This document shows positions 12,296-18,405 of a stretch of DNA of 18,405 bases, piece after piece. The notes below the pieces were generated by a model. The model did not search any database and had not been told where the DNA came from. It was given only the letters and a program-made list of their open reading frames with translations. Every line of letters begins with the position of its first letter. The first letter of the stretch is position 1. The DNA is taken from contig URET01000024.1 of NCBI GenBank assembly GCA_900546875.1, positions 1 to 18,405 on the forward strand, read 5' to 3'. Source of the DNA: an uncultured Eubacteriales bacterium. GTDB lineage: Bacteria; Bacillota; Clostridia; Christensenellales; CAG-314. The position numbers and the translations under genes were made by a program.

Positions 12296-14950
12296 ATGGA
12301 AGAGAATCGGGAAGCTTTTTCAGGGGCGGACAATGCTCTGCCGGAAGAAAGCGATAAGGAAAAAACAAAGAAAACCGTCAGGAAAAGGAAACCGGCAAAA
12401 ACCGGAGACACGGCGCCCGAAAAAAATACGGCGATCAGAAAGAGCTCAAAAGCTGAAAAGACAGATAAAGTCGCCGCTGCAGAAAAGGGTATTCCGGATG
12501 AAGCAGAAAGCGTTTCGTCTATAAGCGAAAATACCGAGGATATCGCAAACGCGCTGAAAGATACGTCCTCTCGTGATGAAACAGCCGGCAGAAAAAAGAA
12601 AACTCCGGCAAAAAAACATAAAAAAACAGTAGCGGCAAAAGATGAGGAAGTACCTCTGCCCGACGGACAGAATGCGGCAAAAACATCCGTTGCCGAAAAT
12701 GAATATGAGTCGGAAAATCACTCTGCCGATGTACCTGATATTCGGAAAGAGGAGACTCCCGCTAAAGAGAATACTGCTGAAGCCGTCAAAGCCGCTGTCG
12801 ATGAAAACGAGGACAAGACTCCCCGTCCCAAACGTTCCGCGGGCCGCAATAAGGTTTCTGCAGGGAAAAAGAAAAGCGCTTCTTACGAAACGAACGGAGC
12901 GGAAAACAAAAATGCGGACGATATGACTTCGGTTTTGCTCTCCTCCGCAGCTGCTGAAAATACCGCGGCTTCGGACAAAACTCCTTTTGCAGCTGACGAC
13001 GGCGATGGAAAGCCGGGTCCTGATCTCGTTTCGGAAATCGAAGCGGCAATAACTGCCGAGGACAATTTGCTTGAAGTTTCTTCTTCCGAAAACAAATCTG
13101 TCGACAGGAGCAGAAGGAAAAGAGGAAAGGGCGCCGGAAAAGCTTCGGGGAAGAGCGTAAGCGCAGAAACGGCAGCTGTCGAAGCGACTGCAGAAAAAGA
13201 AACAGAACTCAAGCCGAAGGAAGAAAGCCCCTTTACGGAAGAAAGCCTCCGTACGGAGGAGAGCGGCGTTTCCTCGGGCAAGCAGAAGGCGTATTCCGAA
13301 AAAGGCTCGGGCGACAGGAGCAGAAGGAAAAGAGGAAAGGGCGCCGGAAAAGCTTCGGGGAAGAGCGTAAGCGCAGAAACGGCAGCTGTCGAAGCGACTG
13401 CAGAAAAAGAAACAGAACTCAAGCCGAAGGAAGAAAGCCCCTTTACGGAAGAAAGCCTCCGTACGGAGGAGAGCGGCGTTTCCTCGGGCAAGCAGAAGGC
13501 GTATTCCGAAAAAGGCTCGGGCGACAGGAGCAGAAGGAAAAGAGGAAAGGACAGAAAACAGTCGGGAATAAAAAACGCAAATAAGATAAGCGCAGAGCAA
13601 AAGCCCGATCCGAACAAAAAGCAGGAAAACGCATACGTATTTGAAAGGAAAATTTTCGTTCCTTATGAACTCGGCAGGGAAAATATCGCTTCTGTCGTCG
13701 GGTACAGATCTTCGGACGGGAAAAATATCGAGGGCAGGTACCGCGCAAGACGCAAACCTAAACCTGTTCCGGTTCCCGAAGTCAAAAAGCCGGTGATCGA
13801 AGAGGAACCGAAATTCGAACGCAAAGAACCCGATAAAAAAGAAAATAAAGTTAAAACGCTTGACGAAGTCAGCGGAGGTATTTCCCAGAAAGACGTCGCT
13901 CTTACAAAAAGACGTGTAAACGAAGTGTTGGTCGGTCTTTTTGCAAATAAGGACGAATGGCTGAGAAAAGACCTTATCAATGCCGCCATACTGAGCTACG
14001 GACTTTCAGCCGAACAGCTGATGGATAAGGGAAGCGAAAGTATCGCTACGCGTTATAAGAGTCTTACGGGGTCGGTCATCAGCGAAATGCTTGCGCAAAA
14101 GCAGATGTATTACGTTGAGAACAGGCTTCGTCTTACCGCCACGGTGGACGAAACACGTGAACAGATAAATTATCGTGCCGAAATCGCGAAACTGTTTGAA
14201 AAAAAGGAAGCCTATTCCCGTACGGAAATACTCGACTCCCTTGCGGGCGACAGGGGAGATACAGCAAGAAGCCTTGCGGGTACAGCCCTCAGACAATTGG
14301 AAGACGCAGGCGAGATAACAAGATACAGAGGACTGTATAAGCTGAAAAAGACGGAAAAGTATCCCGCGACACCTATCGGAGCTCATTTCATCGATACTGA
14401 AAAACTTTATCTGCAGGCAAGGAAAGGCAAACTCAGAAAAGACGTGTATTTATACAAGCTCAAGCTGATGTACATGCAGGCTATAAATATATTGGGCAGC
14501 GTATTTATGGAAGTGCTTGCTCTGCAGGCGGTAAAAACGCTTTACGGCGATTCGGTCGTAAGAGAGGAACTCACTGCCGGCCCCAACGACAACGGAATAG
14601 ACGGAGTCGTTGAAGTGGTTGAGCCTTTGGGCTTCAGACAGCTGATACTTATTCAGGCCAAAACAAGACAACGCCTTACTACCAGCGTTACCGTAAAGGA
14701 ACTCCGGGAGTTTGTCGGAGTCATGAACGGCGAGCACGCTACCTACGGCGTCATGGCAACCAACGCGGGCGTACATGCGGAGGGCAAAAAATTTGCCGCG
14801 AAAATCCCTAATCTTACCATTATCGATATGGACAGGCTTTTCGATATCGCACTCAAAAAATCCATGGGGATAGTGTATGACGAGTCGGGACTTCCCTTCC
14901 TTGACGCGGATATGTTTATAAGCTATTCTCTTGCAGTAAAGGATAAGTAA
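12296..14950 (+). CDS. Mrr-type restriction-endonuclease-like protein with long charged repeat N-terminus
   Basis: An 884-residue protein. Residues 1-420 are very rich in Lys, Glu, Ala and Ser, surely disordered, with basic patches near 22-35, 99-115, 177-193, 271-287, 341-357 and 411-422 separated by acidic stretches. Residues 270-409 are two identical 70-residue repeats plus a 9-residue partial third. Residues about 528-610 and 620-685 look like winged helices; the first resembles the Mrr N-terminal domain. Residues 700-884 match the Mrr catalytic PD-(D/E)xK fold: FMEVLAL (E739), NGIDG (D769) and IQAK (Q787, K789), then the TNAGVHAEGKKFA and dMDRLFD blocks. Mrr enzymes cut modified DNA; no methyltransferase accompanies it here. 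ATG 12296 follows AGGAG by 5 nt, one base after the PHP stop. Role unknown. Confidence 0.85.
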   Translation: MEENREAFSGADNALPEESDKEKTKKTVRKRKPAKTGDTAPEKNTAIRKSSKAEKTDKVAAAEKGIPDEAESVSSISENTEDIANALKDTSSRDETAGRKKKTPAKKHKKTVAAKDEEVPLPDGQNAAKTSVAENEYESENHSADVPDIRKEETPAKENTAEAVKAAVDENEDKTPRPKRSAGRNKVSAGKKKSASYETNGAENKNADDMTSVLLSSAAAENTAASDKTPFAADDGDGKPGPDLVSEIEAAITAEDNLLEVSSSENKSVDRSRRKRGKGAGKASGKSVSAETAAVEATAEKETELKPKEESPFTEESLRTEESGVSSGKQKAYSEKGSGDRSRRKRGKGAGKASGKSVSAETAAVEATAEKETELKPKEESPFTEESLRTEESGVSSGKQKAYSEKGSGDRSRRKRGKDRKQSGIKNANKISAEQKPDPNKKQENAYVFERKIFVPYELGRENIASVVGYRSSDGKNIEGRYRARRKPKPVPVPEVKKPVIEEEPKFERKEPDKKENKVKTLDEVSGGISQKDVALTKRRVNEVLVGLFANKDEWLRKDLINAAILSYGLSAEQLMDKGSESIATRYKSLTGSVISEMLAQKQMYYVENRLRLTATVDETREQINYRAEIAKLFEKKEAYSRTEILDSLAGDRGDTARSLAGTALRQLEDAGEITRYRGLYKLKKTEKYPATPIGAHFIDTEKLYLQARKGKLRKDVYLYKLKLMYMQAINILGSVFMEVLALQAVKTLYGDSVVREELTAGPNDNGIDGVVEVVEPLGFRQLILIQAKTRQRLTTSVTVKELREFVGVMNGEHATYGVMATNAGVHAEGKKFAAKIPNLTIIDMDRLFDIALKKSMGIVYDESGLPFLDADMFISYSLAVKDK
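13103..13550 (+). repeat. 210-bp perfect tandem duplication inside the Mrr-like gene
   Basis: Units 13103-13312 and 13313-13522 are identical base for base by eye, and the first 28 bp of a third unit follow (13523-13550). The period is 70 codons, so gain or loss of units keeps the frame. Identity at synonymous sites means the duplication is recent or is being homogenised. Each unit encodes a basic head (RSRRKRGKGAGK) and an acidic, Glu-rich tail. Confidence 0.97.
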
Positions 14951-14978
14951 CAGTTTCTGACAGCGTTGTTTTCAACAT

Positions 14979-15002
14979 AAAGATCCGAATCAGAGGATTT
15001 TT
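14979..15002 (+). terminator. Weak terminator-like hairpin after the Mrr-like gene
   Basis: AAAGATCC (14979-14986) can pair with GGATTTTT (14995-15002) through eight pairs including one G-U, with an 8-nt loop. The T run is part of the stem, so termination would be inefficient. The rest of the 240-bp gap to whiA holds no gene or promoter I can support. Confidence 0.35.
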
Positions 15003-15190
15003 CAGGGGCGGATAATAGGGCTTCGGCGGTTTTTTCGGTACTGTGGAGTCCGTACGCCCGGGTTTTCTTCAAGCAAGAACGGGAAGTTTCTGCCGGACCT
15101 TCGGTATGAAGAGGGTCTGTAAACGCAGAGGTCTCTGCAGGAAAATTTATCGGAGCGAAAAGACGTTCCGAAATTTATGAGGTAAAAAAA

Positions 15191-16114
15191 TTGACTTTTA
15201 ATCAAGAGGTAAAAAGCGAGGTAATATCCGGAATGAACAGACTGCCGGATTGCTGCAAGACAGCGGCGCTTTCCGCTCTGATAAAGGGGGCGGGGTCGCC
15301 CGGCTACAGCGATGGTTTTACTGTGGATTTCAGGTCGAATACTCCCGCCTTGGCTGATTTTGCGTTGTCTTTGCTTTTGCCCGAATGGGATACATCGGTT
15401 TTATACAGGAAGGAGGGCTGTTTCAGATTGGGAAATGCCCGCGTAATGCTAACGCGGTGCGGTATTATTTCTTTTGAGAACGGCCTTGAACTTGTGGAAG
15501 GGGTTCCGGAATGTTTTCTTCGGAAAGAATGTTGTTCGAAAAGCTATCTTAAGGGAATCTACCTCGCTTGCGGGTCGGTGACGGCGCCTATTCAGAAGGA
15601 TATGTGTGAAAGCGTGAAAGGTAAATATCATTTCGAGCTTTCTCTCCCTTCTGTGGAAACGGCGTTGGACGTCATAAATCTTCTGAGCGACTTCGATTTT
15701 GAAGCAAGGCTTTCGTGCAGAGGGGAAAAGCAGCTCGTTTATCTCAAAAGGAGCGAAGATATTTCCGATCTGCTGGCATTTTTCGGTGCTCAGAGAGCCG
15801 TTCTGGAGCTTCAGAGCAGTATAGTCATAAGAACGCAAAGAGCAGAAGCCAACAGAAGCATGAACTGTATCGCCGCTAATATTTCGCGTGCGGCGCAGTC
15901 GGGGGTAAGGCAGGCTGAGGCGGTCAGAAAGCTCGAGAAAGCCGGTCTTACCGATTCTCTTTCGGACGATCTGAAAGAAACAGCTTTGCTCAGAAAAATG
16001 TATCCGGAGGCCAATCTCTCCGAATTGGCAAATCTGCATAAAAGCGCGGTAAGCAAAAGCGGGCTGAATCACCGTCTTCGTTTGCTTGAGAAAATGGCGG
16101 AGGAAATAAAATGA
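15191..16114 (+). CDS. whiA: WhiA, sporulation/cell-division regulator
   Basis: The 307-residue protein is WhiA, a DNA-binding protein with a degenerate LAGLIDADG homing-endonuclease fold and a C-terminal helix-turn-helix; it controls sporulation septation in Streptomyces and affects division and chromosome segregation in Bacillus. Markers are the N-terminal FNQEVKSE, SYLKGIYLACGSV (118-130), the LVYLKRSEDISDLLAFFGA segment (182-200), NRSMNCIAANISR (221-233), and the C-terminal LSELANLH...SKSGLNHRLRLLEKMA. It starts at TTG 15191, as GAGG (15179-15182) lies 8 nt upstream and the family start matches. In Firmicutes it normally follows rapZ and yvcK, which are missing here. Its stop overlaps the next ATG (ATGA). 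Confidence 0.95.
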   Translation: MTFNQEVKSEVISGMNRLPDCCKTAALSALIKGAGSPGYSDGFTVDFRSNTPALADFALSLLLPEWDTSVLYRKEGCFRLGNARVMLTRCGIISFENGLELVEGVPECFLRKECCSKSYLKGIYLACGSVTAPIQKDMCESVKGKYHFELSLPSVETALDVINLLSDFDFEARLSCRGEKQLVYLKRSEDISDLLAFFGAQRAVLELQSSIVIRTQRAEANRSMNCIAANISRAAQSGVRQAEAVRKLEKAGLTDSLSDDLKETALLRKMYPEANLSELANLHKSAVSKSGLNHRLRLLEKMAEEIK

Positions 16115-16638
16115 ACGATATCGGCAAAAGAATAGTTGTTATGGGCAGTCCGGGCGCAGGTAAAACCACCTTTTCCGATAAACTCGGCAAGATTCTGTCG
16201 TTGCCCGTTTACCATCTGGATAAGTACTTCTGGAAAAACTGGAAGGAGTGCCCGGACGAAGAGTGGAACAAAATTGTCACGAAATTCACGCAGGAGGACT
16301 CATGGATCATCGACGGGAACTATATGCGTACAATAGATATCCGCCTGGAACGCGCAGAAACCGCCGTTTTTCTCGATTATAAAAGAAGGGTCTGTTTATG
16401 GAGCGTTTTCAAACGCGTCGTCAAGAATTACGGAAAACAGCGTCCCGATCTCGGTGACGGTTGTCCGGAACGTTTTGACATAAACTTTATGAAGTGGGTC
16501 TATGATTTTCCTGAAAAATACCGACCCGAACTTTTCGGAAAATTGCAAGAATATCCGCAGGTGAGTAAAATTATTCTTTTGTCAAGGAAAGAAGCAGATA
16601 AATTTTTGTCGGATATTGCCGAAAAAGTAAATGAATAA
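16111..16638 (+). CDS. FlaR-like P-loop kinase (topology modulation protein family)
   Basis: The 175-residue protein is a small nucleoside-kinase-like P-loop NTPase. Walker A is GSPGAGKTT (12-20), followed by the HLDKYFW block (35-41), WIIDGNY (65-71) and FLDYKRR (87-93), the combination seen in adenylate-kinase-related proteins annotated as FlaR or DNA topology modulation proteins. The true substrate of this family is not established, and the topology label is historical. Four-base overlap with whiA (ATGA) and GGAGG (16099-16103) show it is translated with whiA. It is not RapZ, which is longer and carries a different C-terminal domain. Confidence 0.82.
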   Translation: MNDIGKRIVVMGSPGAGKTTFSDKLGKILSLPVYHLDKYFWKNWKECPDEEWNKIVTKFTQEDSWIIDGNYMRTIDIRLERAETAVFLDYKRRVCLWSVFKRVVKNYGKQRPDLGDGCPERFDINFMKWVYDFPEKYRPELFGKLQEYPQVSKIILLSRKEADKFLSDIAEKVNE

Positions 16639-16670
16639 ATATACCGAAGCTGAATTTTATCAAATTTTCC

Positions 16671-16732
16671 TGTGGATAAGTGGATAACTTTTGTGGAAAA
16701 CCTGTTGAAAACCGCCTTTATGCAGTGGAAAA
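16671..16732 (+). other. Cluster of DnaA-box-like 9-mers
   Basis: Five 9-mers in the same orientation resemble the reverse complement of the DnaA box TTATCCACA: TGTGGATAA (16671-16679, perfect), AGTGGATAA (16679-16687), TGTGGAAAA (16692-16700), TGTTGAAAA (16703-16711) and AGTGGAAAA (16724-16732). Start spacings are 8, 13, 11 and 21 bp, so several fall near one helical turn. The density is typical of a replication origin or a DnaA regulatory site. No dnaA, dnaN or rpmH gene is in the window. Confidence 0.72.
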
Positions 16733-16753
16733 CCGCAGAATTTCCCCTTCAGC

Positions 16754-16793
16754 AAAGCAATTTGCTTTATGCAGAATGCATCTCCTGCATAAA
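16754..16793. other. Overlapping inverted repeats next to the DnaA-box cluster
   Basis: AAAGCAA-T-TTGCTTT (16754-16768) is a near-perfect palindrome. Partly overlapping it, TTTATGCAG (16766-16774) and CTGCATAAA (16785-16793) form a perfect 9-bp stem with a 10-nt loop that itself contains ATGCAT. No T run follows, so a terminator is unlikely; a protein-binding or structural role near the putative origin is possible. Confidence 0.6.
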
Positions 16794-16821
16794 ATCCGGA
16801 ATACCGCCGATAAATATTTGG

Positions 16822-16858
16822 AAGCTTTTCGGAAACAGCCCCTCTAATAAGCTTTTTT
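16822..16858 (+). terminator. Possible weak terminator downstream of the FlaR-like gene
   Basis: AAGCTT at 16822-16827 and 16849-16854 can pair as a 6-bp stem across a 21-nt loop, followed by further T residues to 16858. The long loop and short stem make it a weak candidate, but it is the only terminator-like element after the whiA-flaR unit. Confidence 0.3.
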
Positions 16859-17001
16859 AAAAATACTTGTCCCGTGATTTATAAATCCGGTTGTATCGGC
16901 GCAGTTTTTTGATTTTTTGGTACATATCGACCTGTAAACAAAAATTTACTAATTTTGCATATCATAAAAAATGAAATTATTCGCTGGGCGTTCCGTACGC
17001 C
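16859..17001. other. AT-rich stretch upstream of the CDF gene
   Basis: Most of this interval is markedly AT-rich compared with neighbouring genes, especially 16901-16985 with T and A runs. It could be the DNA-unwinding element of an origin if the adjacent DnaA-box cluster is one, or it could hold the promoter for the CDF gene. I could not identify a convincing -35/-10 pair or a clear DnaA-trio. Confidence 0.4.
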
Positions 17002-17013
17002 GGAGGCTCGTCA

Positions 17014-18180
17014 ATGAAATACTCCACTGAAAACTCAATAAAACCGAATACTGACGGCACCGCTTTGTCTGAACGCTTGCGTTACGGAATGACTGCAGGT
17101 ATCATCGGGATAGTCATAAACGCGGTGCTTTTCGTACTCAAGCTTTTTGCAGGTATACTGAGCGGGTCCGTAACGGTGATTGCAGACGCAGTCAATAATC
17201 TTTCGGATTTCGGTTCTTCTGTAGTCACTCTTTTCGGGTTCAAGCTTTCGGCAAAGCCCGCAGACAGAGAACACCCCTTCGGGCATGCAAGATATGAGTA
17301 CATCTCGGCGCTGATAGTGGCTTTCGTGGTGATGGCCATAGGCGTGACCCTTGCAAAAACAAGCGTGGAAAAGATCTTAACTCCGGAAGTGATCCGTCCG
17401 GGAGTGCTTACTTACGTCATTCTCGGAGTATCCGTGCTTTTGAAGGTGCTTCAGATGTGCGTGTATCTGAAGTTCGGGAAGAAGATAAATTCTTCTGCTC
17501 TGACGGCGTGCGCGGCAGACAGCAGAAATGACATTATTTCCACTTCCGTGGTCATTGCGGCTACTGTCGTTATGCAGGTATTCAGTCTGAATATTGACGG
17601 ATGGGCAGGGCTGGCAGTTTCTGTTTTTATTCTGTTTTCGGGCGGCTCTTTGGTCAAAAGCACCATAGATCCTTTGCTCGGAACTGTTCCTGATAAAGAA
17701 TTGGTGGATTCCATCAAGTCCAGATTGCTCAGCTATAAAGGTATTTTGGGAGTGCACGACCTGATGATCCATAATTACGGAGCCTCTTATGTATTTGCAG
17801 TCGTGCACGCCGAGGTTTCCGCCGACGACGATTTTATGGTATGTCATGATCTTATCGACGAAATAGAAAGAGAGTTTTACGAACAGATGAACGTGCATAT
17901 GTGCATCCATATGGACCCCGTTAAAATCGACGATCCGCTTGTGAACAGCATGAGGGTACGTGTGGCCAAGGCGATCAAGGAACTTTGTCCTTCTGCTTCG
18001 ATACACGATTTCAGGGTTGTTGAAGGCGTGACTCATACCAACGTGCTTTTCGATGCGGTATTGCCTTATGACAGCAAGGTCTCCGAAGCCGAAATAAAAA
18101 ATGCGGCAGCCGAAGCCGTTGACGACGGTAAAACGGATTTCAGGTTCATCGTAAATATCGACCGCGCTTATGTTCAGTAA
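17014..18180 (+). CDS. Cation diffusion facilitator exporter, Mn-type motifs
   Basis: A 388-residue CDF transporter, which exports divalent metals from the cytoplasm in exchange for protons. Six membrane segments fall in residues 28-215. The metal site residues are N61/D65 in TM2 (ADAVNNLSD) and D169/D173 in TM5 (ADSRND), that is NxxxD plus DxxxD, the pattern assigned to Mn-CDFs rather than the HxxxD of zinc members. HPFGHARYEY (87-96) is the loop between TM2 and TM3. The normal cytoplasmic domain ends near the HMDPV motif (299-303), and about 80 further residues follow, as in many clostridial homologues. GGAGG (17002-17006) lies 7 nt before ATG. Its last 40 codons form the first unit of a 149-bp tandem array. 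Confidence 0.9.
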   Translation: MKYSTENSIKPNTDGTALSERLRYGMTAGIIGIVINAVLFVLKLFAGILSGSVTVIADAVNNLSDFGSSVVTLFGFKLSAKPADREHPFGHARYEYISALIVAFVVMAIGVTLAKTSVEKILTPEVIRPGVLTYVILGVSVLLKVLQMCVYLKFGKKINSSALTACAADSRNDIISTSVVIAATVVMQVFSLNIDGWAGLAVSVFILFSGGSLVKSTIDPLLGTVPDKELVDSIKSRLLSYKGILGVHDLMIHNYGASYVFAVVHAEVSADDDFMVCHDLIDEIEREFYEQMNVHMCIHMDPVKIDDPLVNSMRVRVAKAIKELCPSASIHDFRVVEGVTHTNVLFDAVLPYDSKVSEAEIKNAAAEAVDDGKTDFRFIVNIDRAYVQ

Positions 18181-18405
18181 AAACAAGGCGGTGTTTTGAA
18201 TCGGCGGTACTGCCTTATGACAGCAAGGTTTCCGAAACCGAAATAAAAAACGCGGCGGCCGAAGCCGTTGACGACGGTAAAACGGATTTCAGGTTCATCG
18301 TAAATATCGACCGCGCTTATGTTCAGTAAAAACAAGGCGGTGTTTTGAATCGGCGGTACTGCCTTATGACAGCAAGGTTTCCGAAACCGAAATAAAAAAC
18401 GCGGC
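18062..18405. repeat. 149-bp tandem array made from the CDF gene 3' end, runs off the window
   Basis: Unit A (18062-18210) contains the last codons and stop of the CDF gene plus 30 bp beyond. Unit B (18211-18359) repeats it with four substitutions (matching positions 18081, 18088, 18102, 18108), three of them silent and one Ala to Thr. Unit C (18360-18405) is identical to B as far as the window goes. B therefore still reads as a full 39-codon tail ending in a stop, but has no start, so it is a gene-fragment repeat. The number of units beyond the window is unknown. Confidence 0.97.

Noticed and set aside
12446..13617. Long minus-strand open frames (up to 384 residues) opposite the Mrr-like gene
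   Set aside because: They mirror the low-complexity repeat region, have no family motifs or SD, and are phenylalanine/leucine-rich as expected from the reverse of Lys/Glu codons.
12296..14950. Restriction-modification or defence island around the Mrr-like gene
   Set aside because: No methyltransferase, integrase, transposase or other defence gene is nearby; neighbours are housekeeping genes.
16672..16860. 62-residue plus-strand open frame in the gap before the CDF gene
   Set aside because: It starts with GTG inside a DnaA box, has no SD, and its first part is the box cluster itself.
17377..18186. Minus-strand 269-residue open frame opposite the CDF gene
   Set aside because: The plus-strand CDF protein has all family motifs; the reverse frame is a His-rich shadow.

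Overview
The window looks like a chromosomal segment of a Gram-positive, Clostridia-type Firmicute. The signs are strong purine-rich Shine-Dalgarno sites before most genes, sigma-A promoters with extended -10 boxes, an FMN riboswitch driving an ECF-type riboflavin transporter, a WhiA homologue next to murB, a DUF3810 protein, and a TsaB-RimI fusion. No gene assignment to species is possible. All sixteen genes lie on the + strand and most are housekeeping.

Layout. 3-143: the end of a 28-bp tandem repeat array that enters from upstream. 224-2863: a promoter, secG, an intrinsic terminator, then smpB, a YbaK/PrdX-type tRNA deacylase, an MTA/SAH nucleosidase and a GNAT acetyltransferase. 2864-3096 holds only a decayed direct repeat. 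3097-4083: promoter, FMN riboswitch with a readable antiterminator/terminator, and ribU with an unusual heptad-repeat N-terminus. 4137-7065: tsaE, a DUF3810 membrane metalloprotease-like gene and a tsaB-rimI fusion (t6A tRNA modification plus ribosomal protein acetylation). 7132-10501: an alpha/beta hydrolase, a membrane-anchored MurF-like ligase and a Ddl-like ATP-grasp ligase. 10647-16638: murB, a PHP-domain phosphoesterase, an 884-residue Mrr-type nuclease-like protein, whiA and a FlaR-like P-loop kinase. 16639-17013 is a gene-free stretch with a dense DnaA-box-like cluster, hairpins and AT-rich DNA. 17014-18180 is a Mn-type CDF exporter whose 3' end has been amplified into a 149-bp tandem array that runs off the window.

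How it works together: the left part covers protein export, trans-translation, tRNA proofreading and recycling of S-adenosylmethionine by-products; the centre covers vitamin B2 uptake, tRNA t6A and cell-wall precursor ligation; the right part is the murB-PHP-whiA neighbourhood known from Firmicutes, but with an Mrr-like gene sitting where rapZ and yvcK are usually found.

The most interesting points are: the Mrr-like protein with a roughly 420-residue charged repeat region containing two nucleotide-identical 210-bp units; the orphan DnaA-box cluster; the MurF-like ligase that has swapped its UDP-sugar domain for membrane segments; and a striking tendency of this genome to form tandem repeats (periods of 21, 28, 149 and 210 bp, four arrays in 18 kb).
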